DNA of 64,000 nt. It comes from Lachnospiraceae bacterium. Lineage in GTDB: Bacteria; Bacillota; Clostridia; Lachnospirales; Lachnospiraceae. Location of the stretch: NCBI GenBank assembly GCA_017441825.1, contig JAFRVD010000084.1, positions 52,789 to 116,788 of the forward strand, read 5' to 3'. Made by a program: the position numbers and the translations under genes. Positions 16,673 through 24,082 of the stretch are shown one piece after another; position 1 is the first letter of the stretch; the number at the start of each line of letters is the position of its first letter. A model generated the notes under the pieces. That model worked only from the letters and a program-made list of their open reading frames with translations, searched no databases and was not told where the DNA came from.

Positions 16673-17737
16673 ATGTTTAAACGATATTTGATATTTCTTT
16701 TCAGTTTACTCTTTCTGTTGATGACAAATTGCGGATACATGACTGCATCAAAGCCTGCTGGGGAACCAGAGCATAAAGAGTATCCGGAAATGCATGGCAA
16801 GTGGGTGTGCTCTGAAACAAAGACTACAACGAATGGTCATGTGGTGATATGGGAACGGGCAGATGAATTCGATTCATTAGGAAATCCTGTGCTGGTAACA
16901 CATTTTTTGGATGATAATGGAGAAGACTACGTCATATCTAAACGCGACTATGATAGTGATGGAAATATTATTCGGAATGAAAAATATACAAAAGACGGGG
17001 AATTGGATGGAATATCCACTTTTTTGTATGATTCAGATGGCAGGCAACTGGAACAATGCGTGTATGATGTAGAAGGTGAACTCACAAATAAACACAGTTA
17101 TAAGTACGATCTGGAAGGGAAGCTAATCTGGGAGTATCAGAAAATCGCCGGATTAGTGGATGGAACGACAATAGATTACACATATGATGATCATGGCAAT
17201 CTGATTCAAAAAGAAAAACATTACAGCGATGGTTCTGAATCTGTTGAAAACTGGGAATGCAGATATGAAGGAGATCATCTTGTATGGTATGCGAAGTTGA
17301 ATGATGACGGAACCGCAAGTGAAAGTGATTGGACCCGCTATGAATATGACAATGAAGGCAATATTATTTGCACGGAAACGCCAAAGAATCTGAAACAGTA
17401 TGCAGACGGACTTTTAGTGTATGAAAGCAATCAAAGCCAAAACGGCAGTGAAGAATTGGCCGAATATGTATATGAGTATGATGATGAAGGCCATCTGATA
17501 CGAGAACAGCTCGTATTTAATGGAAATAAGATATGGTGTTATATATACACCTACAACGAGCGTGGACAGAAACTGAAGAAAATCATGGCTGCACCGGATT
17601 CTGCACCAGATGCATTATTCGATGAGAAACAGATTATCTGTGAATACACATATGATGCATATGGCAACGTTTTGTCATTAGTACAGGGGGAGGTTCGAAC
17701 AGAGACAAGCTGGGTGTTTATCGAAAATGTTAATTGA
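16673..17737 (+). CDS. Lipoprotein with YD (RHS-like) repeats
   Basis: ATG 16673 after AGGAG gives 354 residues with lipobox LMTNC (Cys20). The mature part is a series of YD/RHS-type repeats (YDSDGNIIRNEKY, YDSDGRQLEQCVYD, YDDHGNLIQKEKHY, YDDEGHLIREQL), which form beta-hairpin sheets in surface carbohydrate-binding and toxin proteins. No toxin or core-protease domain follows, so this is a repeat-only surface lipoprotein. Ligand unknown. Confidence 0.75.
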   Translation: MFKRYLIFLFSLLFLLMTNCGYMTASKPAGEPEHKEYPEMHGKWVCSETKTTTNGHVVIWERADEFDSLGNPVLVTHFLDDNGEDYVISKRDYDSDGNIIRNEKYTKDGELDGISTFLYDSDGRQLEQCVYDVEGELTNKHSYKYDLEGKLIWEYQKIAGLVDGTTIDYTYDDHGNLIQKEKHYSDGSESVENWECRYEGDHLVWYAKLNDDGTASESDWTRYEYDNEGNIICTETPKNLKQYADGLLVYESNQSQNGSEELAEYVYEYDDEGHLIREQLVFNGNKIWCYIYTYNERGQKLKKIMAAPDSAPDALFDEKQIICEYTYDAYGNVLSLVQGEVRTETSWVFIENVN

Positions 17738-17745
17738 CAGATCTA

Positions 17746-17776
17746 TATGATGCTGGGACAGGGTAAATAATATTAG
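17746..17776. repeat. 31-base dispersed repeat, copy 1
   Basis: A unit reading TATGATGCTG(G/A)GACA(G/A)GG followed by TAAATAATATTAG occurs here and at 20943-20973 with only two differences. Both copies lie shortly after the end of a gene. The rest of 17777-17880 holds two small stems, TCGCAC/GTGCGA (17813-17827) and GCGTTTT/AAAACGC (17833-17849), and no gene. Confidence 0.5.
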
Positions 17777-17880
17777 TATTGGCTTGTTGGGAACACATCC
17801 CAAACCCAGAGATCGCACGATGTGCGAGCTGCGCGTTTTTGCAAAACGCTTAAAATTATAAAACACATTTTTGAGTTTTA

Positions 17881-17938
17881 TTATCTCGCCATTTATCTCG
17901 CCATTACAGTTGATTTATTCCGCCATGCGTGGTAAAAT
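17881..17938 (+). promoter_or_regulatory. Promoter with three TTATCTCGCCAT operator-like repeats
   Basis: Direct repeats TTATCTCGCCAT at 17881-17892 and 17893-17904, and TTATTCCGCCAT at 17915-17926, surround a promoter with -35 TTGATT (17910-17915) and -10 TAAAAT (17933-17938), spacer 17. The same sequence occurs inverted inside the gene this promoter drives (19079-19116). Autoregulation is a reasonable inference. Confidence 0.6.
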
Positions 17939-17966
17939 ATAGAACATCGGAAGGAGGGTCTGTCAA

Positions 17967-19298
17967 ATGATGCGTGAGGACGAACACAGGGAATTTAAGA
18001 AAACGACCGGAGAGCTGAATGAGGCCATGGTGTCCGTTTCTGCTATGCTGAATAAGCACAAACAAGGGAAAGTGTATTTCGGCCTCAGGAATGATGGTAC
18101 ACCCAGTCCTTTTACCATTACAGACTCTACTCTCCGTGATGTTTCCAGAAAAGTATATGAATCCATAAAACCGCAGCTGATACCCGTTGTAGATATTGAA
18201 GAAATAGAAGGTATCGAGGTCATCACTCTAACTTTTTCCGGAGAGGATGTTCCCTATTCTGCTTTCGGGAGATACTATATCCGCATTGCTGATGAAGACA
18301 GAGAACTGTCACCTTACGAGCTTCGCAAGATCATGATCCGCCGGGAGTACGAGGAAAACTGGGAAAACAAAACTACCGACCAGACCATAGACGTCACCGA
18401 TGACAAGACCGTAAAGGCTTTTTACGATTCCGCTATTTCCTGCGGCAGGCTGCCCGAGATAGAATACGATAAGCGGAAGATCCTTGATCAGCTCGGTGTC
18501 TTGAACAGAAACCATCTGACAAATGCCGGTGTCTGTCTGTTCTCTTCCAGAAAGCCCATTGCTTTGAAAATGGCGGTTTTCGCCACCGATCACAAAGAAA
18601 CATTTCTGGATATGGGCAGGACAGAATGGAATATATTTGAACTGATCGATGCGGCGGTAACTTATATCGTAAAAAACATTCGCTGGCGGGTCGAAATGAG
18701 CGGAGACGGGATCCACCGGAAAGAGATTCCCGAGATCCCGATCGATGCCATAAGAGAGGCAGTGATCAACAGCTTCGCTCACGCACGGTACGATATATCT
18801 GTTCAGCATGAAATAGATATATTCTCCAATCGTATTTCTATCTGCAACCCGGGATCCTTTGCGAACGAATTCGAACCGATCGACTTTTATACCCGGGATA
18901 TCCGTTCCTATCTGAGGAATGAAGTGATTGCAAAAACGCTTTATCTATGCAGAGATGTTGAGACCTTCGGCTCCGGGATCAGAAAGATCTATACGCTATG
19001 TAATGAAGTGAATGTCGCTGTCTCATATATCAATGAAGAGACGGCATTTACTCTTGAGTTCTCAAGAGATGACAGGAATATCTCGCCAAAGAGTGGCGAG
19101 ATAAATGGCGGGATAACCGAAGCGGAACTGCTGATGCTGTCATTATTGAAACAGTCACCGTCTATGACAAACGCTGACCTGGCGGGAGCATCCGGTAAAT
19201 CAGAAAGAACGATATCCCGACTGCTCGCGATGCTGAAAAACAAAAAGCTTATACAGCGGATCGGTTCCAACAAAACAGGTTATTGGAAGGTGCTGTAA
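17967..19298 (+). CDS. AlbA_2 (Schlafen-type) / HATPase_c_4 transcriptional regulator
   Basis: The 443-residue protein has an AlbA_2 domain at the N-terminus (EFKKTTGELNEAMVSVSAMLN..GKVYFGL.NDG). An ATP-binding HATPase_c_4-like region follows (about residues 195-365: EIPIDAIREAVINSFAHARYD, ICNPG, GSGIRKIY). A C-terminal winged helix (about 385-443: NADLAGASGKSERTISRLLAMLK) completes it. GGAGGG precedes the start. The linker before the winged helix is encoded by the inverted operator-like repeat. The family includes poorly understood phage- and mobile-element-associated regulators. Confidence 0.8.
   Translation: MMREDEHREFKKTTGELNEAMVSVSAMLNKHKQGKVYFGLRNDGTPSPFTITDSTLRDVSRKVYESIKPQLIPVVDIEEIEGIEVITLTFSGEDVPYSAFGRYYIRIADEDRELSPYELRKIMIRREYEENWENKTTDQTIDVTDDKTVKAFYDSAISCGRLPEIEYDKRKILDQLGVLNRNHLTNAGVCLFSSRKPIALKMAVFATDHKETFLDMGRTEWNIFELIDAAVTYIVKNIRWRVEMSGDGIHRKEIPEIPIDAIREAVINSFAHARYDISVQHEIDIFSNRISICNPGSFANEFEPIDFYTRDIRSYLRNEVIAKTLYLCRDVETFGSGIRKIYTLCNEVNVAVSYINEETAFTLEFSRDDRNISPKSGEINGGITEAELLMLSLLKQSPSMTNADLAGASGKSERTISRLLAMLKNKKLIQRIGSNKTGYWKVL
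19079..19116. repeat. In-gene copy of the operator repeat
   Basis: TATCTCGCCA (19079-19088) and TGGCGAGATA (19094-19103) form a perfect 10-bp stem with a 5-base loop, followed by a second unit ATGGCGGGATAA (19105-19116). As reverse complement, 19093-19116 matches 17881-17904 with two differences over 24 bases. It encodes the SGEINGGI linker of the regulator. Confidence 0.65.
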
Positions 19299-19320
19299 AC
19301 CGCAGCCAGAAGGAGCTTCG

Positions 19321-19455
19321 ATGATATTTACAGACGCATTGATACAGGAGGATCTTGAAGCTATTCGCAGGTGCCCAAAAGCTGACCTCCATAATCATTT
19401 TGTTTTAGGTTTTTGTTCGGAAGAAGACTGCCTCAGCAAAATCTGTGGTATTTGA
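19321..19455 (+). pseudogene. Truncated adenosine-deaminase-like amidohydrolase, N-terminal fragment
   Basis: An AAGGAG site and ATG 19321 open a 44-codon frame. Its CPKADLHNHFVLG segment matches the N-terminal metal-binding HxH motif (P.K.DLHNH) of adenosine deaminase family enzymes, which are normally over 300 residues. The frame stops shortly after, so only the start of the gene survives. Confidence 0.55.
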
Positions 19456-19461
19456 AATAAA

Positions 19462-19950
19462 ATGACTATATTTGAAATTGAAAAACAACTAAAAAGTAAT
19501 TATTCTTTGACATTCATTTATATTTCCGAGTATTATACACTAATTTGGGATCGTTTTTTTCTTTGTTCCAGATATAGTCTTTTTGCAACTGATGCAGTTT
19601 TTAAATCGCAGAAATCATTAGAAGAATTATGTGGTCGGACATATTTATTGGATGGGGTATTATTGGCAGATGCAATTAAGAGCATAGTAATTCCTAGATA
19701 TGATGATCCATGTTGGAAAACGTATGAAGCGGTTCGACATAGTGCAATAATACAACAAAATGAAATTAGTTTCAATTATGACGAGAGAAACTATTGGATT
19801 ACTCATCCGGGTAATTCTACATCGTACCTAACAGATGATTATGGTAATTCTCAGATTTTTAAATCTTGTCGTGATTTATTTGAATTTGCCAGTATTGATG
19901 GCAAGTCTCTTAGAGAAATATGGAATGATGTTATTGTGTATACTTGTTAG
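19462..19950 (+). CDS. Hypothetical protein, AT-rich
   Basis: The 162-residue soluble protein is rich in aromatic residues, with no signal peptide or membrane helix and no motif I recognise. Base composition is clearly more AT-rich than its neighbours, suggesting a separate origin. The size and the end (DGKSLREIWNDVIVYTC) are like small immunity or accessory proteins, but that is only a resemblance of style. It lies 6 bases after the broken deaminase fragment and has no strong ribosome site. Confidence 0.5.
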   Translation: MTIFEIEKQLKSNYSLTFIYISEYYTLIWDRFFLCSRYSLFATDAVFKSQKSLEELCGRTYLLDGVLLADAIKSIVIPRYDDPCWKTYEAVRHSAIIQQNEISFNYDERNYWITHPGNSTSYLTDDYGNSQIFKSCRDLFEFASIDGKSLREIWNDVIVYTC

Positions 19951-19983
19951 GAAAGATAAAGTATGTTAGGGAGGTGCGTTAGC

Positions 19984-20826
19984 ATGGAAGTCTCTGTCGT
20001 TTCTCTGAGAAAGCGCAAAAGAAAAAGGAATACAGTAAAAGCGGTGTTCATTGTGCTTTGGCTTTGCCTCGTCATAACATTTCCGACAGCGTGTATCGCT
20101 GCAGGCCAGGATCTTGTCGCACATTCGTTTACTTTAGAAGGGAAACCGGATCTGTTATACTGGCCGGCAAATTATGAAGACCTCAGCCGTTTCCGGCTTG
20201 TTTCCCCGGATGACAACGTAATACCACTCTATCAGGATACAGAAGATGAACTTGGCTCGCTGATGGGAACGGTCGGTTATTCCGAAAAGACTTCCTGGAT
20301 AGGAAAATCTGTATATCACGCGGCTGCCTGGCCGGAAAGCAGGGCCATATGCATATTGGACAAAGGAGACAGCCATTATGCATATTATATTGCCTATGGG
20401 TACAGGGTAGAGATATCTGAGGGGGAGAGTTCCCTTATTCTGTTCGAGAAATTTGAACTTCCTGAAAAAGGCGTGTCAGTTGAAATACAGGACACCGATG
20501 AAAAACTTGTCTTTCCTACCACAGACAAAGACACGATCGCGGAGCTTTGCGCTTTATTTTCAGGCAGTGACAATACGGGTCCGAACCTCTAAGACCGGGA
20601 GGAGGATACCGAAGAGGTATCTCTTACTTTCGAAACAGAAGAAGGCTTATATGCTCATCTGAGTTATGAGCCTTCCAATGGAGTCTTTGACATTGAGGGA
20701 AGAATTTTCACCGTTGATGATGCGGTACGGGAGAGATTCCTGGAAATTATCGGAAAAGGCCGGTCGGAAAATGATGTCCGGACCGGGAATCAGCCTATCA
20801 CGGCAATCCGATATCCGTCAGAATAA
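19984..20826 (+). pseudogene. Secreted/membrane protein interrupted by an in-frame stop
   Basis: ATG 19984 follows GGGAGGTG. The product has a basic start, one hydrophobic segment (AVFIVLWLCLVITFPTACIAA) and an external domain of unknown type. A TAA at 20590-20592 stops it after 202 residues. The same frame stays open for 77 more codons to TAA 20824-20826 with matching composition (VSLTFETEEGLYAHLSYEP). A single nonsense change, for example from CGA or CAA, would explain this. Likely a recent pseudogene, or two pieces. Confidence 0.6.
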
Positions 20827-20912
20827 GCGCTGCCGCGCAAAATGAATGAAGAGAGGTTATAAATATAACATTTATAAAGTATCTTTCAACTTCACGATGA
20901 GATAGCCGAAAG

Positions 20913-20943
20913 GGAGCTGTCGCCAAGCGACGGCAGCTTTTTT
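20913..20943 (+). terminator. Rho-independent terminator
   Basis: GAGCTGTCGC / GCGACGGCAGCT pair around a short AA-containing loop with one bulge, followed directly by TTTTTT. It ends the transcript of the interrupted gene at 19984-20826. Confidence 0.7.
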
Positions 20944-20973
20944 ATGATGCTGAGACAAGGTAAATAATATTAG
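20943..20973. repeat. 31-base dispersed repeat, copy 2
   Basis: Second copy of the unit at 17746-17776, with two base differences, directly after the terminator. It is followed by gene remnants up to 21134. Confidence 0.5.
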
Positions 20974-20987
20974 AATCTAAGGCATAA

Positions 20988-21134
20988 AGTCTTAGTAAGG
21001 AAGATGTTGAGAAACTGTGCGACATTGTTTTGCATATGCAGAGTGGGAAACTGTATGTGAATAATGAATATACAAGGATTGAATAATATCATATCCATGA
21101 TGAGGAAATGAATCAAATCGGTTTTCTGAAATAG
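20988..21134 (+). pseudogene. Decayed coding remnants (ABC-ATPase-like tail and sensor-domain tail)
   Basis: Two short frames survive. At 20988-21086 the frame reads EDVEKLCDIVLHMQSGKL, like the C-terminal end of an ABC exporter ATPase. At 21090-21134 it reads DEEMNQIGFLK then stop, matching the EEMNQIGFLD motif of the M56 sensor domain at 5936-7411. Neither is a complete gene; they suggest deletion of a copy of the same kind of locus. The ATPase assignment is weak. Confidence 0.4.
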
Positions 21135-21160
21135 GAATACTCATACGAAACACAACATGA

Positions 21161-21194
21161 CAGAGGGGCAGTTTTCTGCCCCTCTGCGCATTTT
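21161..21194. terminator. Rho-independent terminator
   Basis: CAGAGGGGCAG (21161-21171) and CTGCCCCTCTG (21176-21186) form a perfect 11-bp stem with a TTTT loop, followed by CGCATTTT. It separates the remnant region from the sigma factor operon. Bases 21195-21319 hold a TTGACG...GGAACC stretch (21238-21251) that may be the promoter of that operon; GGAAC would suit ECF-sigma autoregulation. Confidence 0.7.
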
Positions 21195-21319
21195 AATCCT
21201 GGTGTTAAACTACTGAATGTTTATTTCTTGACGTTGGAACCACTTTAAAAATTTTTTTATGAAATAATTGGTGACGCGCAGATTGAATCTCCGTCATATA
21301 GGATGGAGGGGGTGAAAAA

Positions 21320-21892
21320 GTGGAAGTAATACGCAAGCTTGCAGATGATGAGATCATTGAACTTTATTTTAACCGGGATGAGCACGCTATCCTGGAAACC
21401 GACCGCAGCTACGGAAAAGAATTGCTGCATATTTCATACCGGGTGCTGTACGACCGGGAGGATTCGAAAGAAATCTGCAATGACACTTATATGACTGCCT
21501 GGCAGTCGATCCCGCCGGTCCGCCCTTTGCGCTTTGCGGCCTGGTTGATGAAAGTCTGCAGGAACCATGCGTTGGACCTTCTGGAAAAAAAGAAAGCAAA
21601 AAAACGGCAGGTTGAACTGGTGGAGCTTACCGATGAGCTTGCAGACTGCATACCTGATAAAGGCGTGGAAGAAATCGTGGAAGCAAAGGAACTTGGGAGG
21701 ATCATCAGCACATTTCTGCGCAGGCTTTCCGAAGAAGATCGTTTTATCATAATGCGCAGATGCTTCCGAATGGATTCCACAGCGGAAATAGCCAGGGCAT
21801 TAGAATGCAGCGAAGGAAAAGTCCGGACATCTCTTTGGAGGACGCGAAAAGAATTGAAACGATATCTCGAAAAGGAGGTGGGTATAACGTGA
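21320..21892 (+). CDS. ECF-type RNA polymerase sigma factor
   Basis: The 190-residue sigma-70 family protein starts at GTG 21320 after GGAGGGGG. Region 2 lies at about residues 20-85 (YRVLYDREDSKEICNDTYMTAWQSI.P) and region 4 at about 130-185 (STAEIARALECSEGKVRTSLWRTRKELKRYL, a helix-turn-helix). It directs polymerase to stress promoters. The stop overlaps the GTG of the next gene by 4 bases, the usual sigma/anti-sigma coupling. Confidence 0.9.
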   Translation: MEVIRKLADDEIIELYFNRDEHAILETDRSYGKELLHISYRVLYDREDSKEICNDTYMTAWQSIPPVRPLRFAAWLMKVCRNHALDLLEKKKAKKRQVELVELTDELADCIPDKGVEEIVEAKELGRIISTFLRRLSEEDRFIIMRRCFRMDSTAEIARALECSEGKVRTSLWRTRKELKRYLEKEVGIT

Positions 21893-23421
21893 ACGGAAAA
21901 GATCTTTTAAGGGGATTTGGTGAAGTAGACGACATACTTGTTCAGGAGATGTACATTAAAGGTCAGTCTCGTGAACAGTTTGAAAAACAGATTGGTGAAG
22001 TTGACGACATACTCATCAAGGAAATGTACATTAATGGCCAGCTTCGTGAACAGTCTAAAAGACAGAAAGGAGCAAACATCATGAAAATAATCAGTATTGG
22101 CACAAGTATTGCCGCTGCGGCAGCTGTTGTTGTGGGTATAATACTGGGAAGTATTCATTATCTGCAGGGGAACACTGCCAGGCAGCCCGAGAACCCTGTG
22201 GCCATAGAGAAAACAGAAGAGGCGGAAACAACACTTGAAGTTGAAACAGGAGAATTGCCTGGTGCTGAAACAGAAGCTGAAATATCAGACTTGCCTTATC
22301 AGATCATTGCCAAAGATGGGAATGTGATGATTTATAATAGAGCACAAGGGAAAGTAGAAATCTTTTTTGAGAATGCTGTCGCTGTCATCGGAGACAGTAC
22401 GATAGAAAACAGAAACCCTGTAGATCTCTGGAATAACGCGTTTGAAGGCCAGGGAACAGGCTATGCGCAGAAAGTCCTTACGGACAGTATCGGGTGGGGA
22501 GAAAACTGCCCTGTGGCGATCCGTTTCTCCGGAAGTGAACAGGAAGGGACAAAAGACCGCTGTGGCATTTACAGTATAGAAGAAAACCGCTGGCTTTGTG
22601 AACCGGAAGGCCACGCTTATCTCAATCTGCTTGGGGATGAACTCTGGACAGATTCAGAGCAGATGCATTGCGGCGGTTCCCTGATGCGCATGGACGGAAC
22701 CGTGGTTGCTCAGACTAATTCACCCGCAGGGTTCCGTCGCTATGTAAACTACATTGTTTCTGTTGCGGAAGGAGATGTATATGACCTTAGCGGGAACTTC
22801 CTGTTCAGCTATGACCCGGAGAACTGCGAATTGCTGGATGTAGTGTTAGACTCTACAGATGCATGGAAAGAAGATAAAACCTATAACGAGTATTTTGTAG
22901 CCCGTTTTAAGACGCCGCCCCAGTCCTATATCAATTCCGCAGCCTATGCGGAGGGGACCTGGGAGACAGATACTTTCTTCATGAACATTGGAATGTGGAA
23001 TAGTGGAGTGGAATCCTATGTCGTTGAGCGGAACGCGTGGAGATACATGGGACATACGGGCGACAGCAGCAATTTATACACCAGCTGGTTTACGGGAAGC
23101 GGTTATGTCATCCAGAAATGGCAGGGAATGGTCTCCGTTGGAAGTATCAGTGAAGAAATGTTCTACAATAAAAACCCGGAGTATTTCACAGAACGCGAAG
23201 TGCTGAACAGCGCTGACGGGCAGACATATGGATATTCACAGTATCCTATGCTCCAGGCAGCCGGGATCGACGAAGAGACCGGGAACCTGATCATTATGCT
23301 AACGCAGTGCTCAGAACCGGAATACCGAACCGTAGTGTATTATCTCTACTGTGATGCTGATTACAATGTAGTGAAAGAGACAGATAAATGGGAAAGGCGG
23401 GAAGATGATACTGGGAAATGA
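21889..23421 (+). CDS. Membrane-anchored anti-sigma-like protein with large external domain
   Basis: GTG 21889 is preferred over upstream in-frame codons because AAGGAGG lies just before it and it couples to the sigma factor stop. It gives 510 residues. The cytoplasmic part has a tandem repeat (GEVDDIL.(Q/K)EMYI.GQ.REQ at residues 11 and 36), then a membrane helix at about 66-88, an acidic linker, and an external domain of about 400 residues rich in W/Y and beta strands. The cytoplasmic repeats probably hold the sigma factor; the outside part would sense the signal. No zinc (HxxxCxxC) motif is visible. Confidence 0.75.
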   Translation: MNGKDLLRGFGEVDDILVQEMYIKGQSREQFEKQIGEVDDILIKEMYINGQLREQSKRQKGANIMKIISIGTSIAAAAAVVVGIILGSIHYLQGNTARQPENPVAIEKTEEAETTLEVETGELPGAETEAEISDLPYQIIAKDGNVMIYNRAQGKVEIFFENAVAVIGDSTIENRNPVDLWNNAFEGQGTGYAQKVLTDSIGWGENCPVAIRFSGSEQEGTKDRCGIYSIEENRWLCEPEGHAYLNLLGDELWTDSEQMHCGGSLMRMDGTVVAQTNSPAGFRRYVNYIVSVAEGDVYDLSGNFLFSYDPENCELLDVVLDSTDAWKEDKTYNEYFVARFKTPPQSYINSAAYAEGTWETDTFFMNIGMWNSGVESYVVERNAWRYMGHTGDSSNLYTSWFTGSGYVIQKWQGMVSVGSISEEMFYNKNPEYFTEREVLNSADGQTYGYSQYPMLQAAGIDEETGNLIIMLTQCSEPEYRTVVYYLYCDADYNVVKETDKWERREDDTGK

Positions 23422-23453
23422 TAAAGCATAGATTTGTATAACATAATCAAAGA

Positions 23454-23479
23454 GAAAAGGCGCCTTACGGCGCCTTTTC
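23454..23479. terminator. Rho-independent terminator
   Basis: GAAAAGGCGCC (23454-23464) and GGCGCCTTTTC (23469-23479) pair perfectly over 11 bp with a 4-base loop, ending the sigma/anti-sigma operon. Confidence 0.8.
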
Positions 23480-23531
23480 GAGTACAACAGCATTAAAGGT
23501 GTTGGATTCCTGTTGACAGGGTGTTGGGTTA

Positions 23532-23607
23532 CGAAAATCAGTCAAATGAGACAGCACATCATACCTCCTGAAATGCTTATTTTATAAGGCATTACGACTG
23601 ATTTTCG
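23532..23607. repeat. Inverted repeat beside the tRNA-Arg 3' end
   Basis: CGAAAATCAGTC (23532-23543) and GACTGATTTTCG (23596-23607) are perfect 12-base arms. Between them lies an imperfect hairpin AATGCTTAT/ATAAGGCATT (23571-23593). The structure ends 13 bases from the tRNA-Arg 3' end, at the inner edge of the proposed island, so it could be arm-type recombinase sites or a terminator of the tRNA transcript. Confidence 0.45.
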
Positions 23608-23620
23608 ATTCAATTCAAAC

Positions 23621-23640
23621 TGCGTCCGAAGGGATTCGAA
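23621..23640 (-). other. Proximal att-like repeat within tRNA-Arg
   Basis: The 3' 20 bases of the tRNA (T-loop to discriminator) equal 8772-8791 exactly, in the same orientation. With the tRNA on the minus strand, an element integrated at its 3' end would lie to the left, which is where the AT-rich accessory genes are. Confidence 0.7.
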
Positions 23641-23694
23641 CCCCCGACCCTGCGCTTAGAAGGCGCATGCTCTATCCAACTGAGCTACGGGCGC
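23621..23694 (-). tRNA. tRNA-Arg(UCU)
   Basis: The 74-base gene forms a cloverleaf: acceptor GCGCCCG, D-arm AGCTCAGTTGGATAGAGC, anticodon stem TGCGC / loop CTTCTAA (anticodon TCT) / GCGCA, T-loop TTCGAAT. CCA is not encoded. The acceptor stem has a C-A mismatch at the fourth pair (3' strand CGGACGC), and the T-stem has two G-U pairs. All three imperfections involve the 20 bases repeated at 8772-8791. Confidence 0.9.
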
Positions 23695-23764
23695 ATATTT
23701 TCACGCGGTCCGGCAGCTCCCCGGAAGGCGTGTTTCCTGCATCTTTTATGTGACGCATGAAAAA

Positions 23765-23836
23765 CTCCCCGAGTAGGGCTCGAACCTACAACCCTCCGGT
23801 TAACAGCCGGATGCTCTACCATTGAGCTATCGAGGA
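23765..23836 (-). tRNA. tRNA-Asn(GUU)
   Basis: The 72-base gene has acceptor TCCTCGA pairing with TCGGGGA (one G-U), D-arm AGCTCAATGGTAGAGC, anticodon loop CTGTTAA (anticodon GTT), T-arm GTAGG TTCGAGC CCTAC, discriminator G, no encoded CCA. A TTTTT follows the 3' end as a likely terminator. Upstream of tRNA-Arg and probably in the same transcript. Confidence 0.92.
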
Positions 23837-24082
23837 ATACATGCTGTATTGTACATACTTTATGATTTATTGTCAAGAGCGCACGGGAAAAAAGTGCGCT
23901 TTTTCCTTGAGAAGAAACGCTTTTTGGCAGGAGGGACATCGGCGGAAAGGACTACAGCCGGACTGCTGGGGATCCCCTCTGTGAGGGTAGACGAATTCCT
24001 TCCGGTGTGGTATATTTTTACGTAGAACAGGCTTTCAGAGAATACTTTTATCATGAAAAGAATTGATCAGGAGGCACATAAG

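Noticed and set aside
8772-23640. Prophage or ICE
   Set aside because: No integrase, capsid, terminase, relaxase or type IV secretion gene is present between the repeats; only a decayed island is supported.
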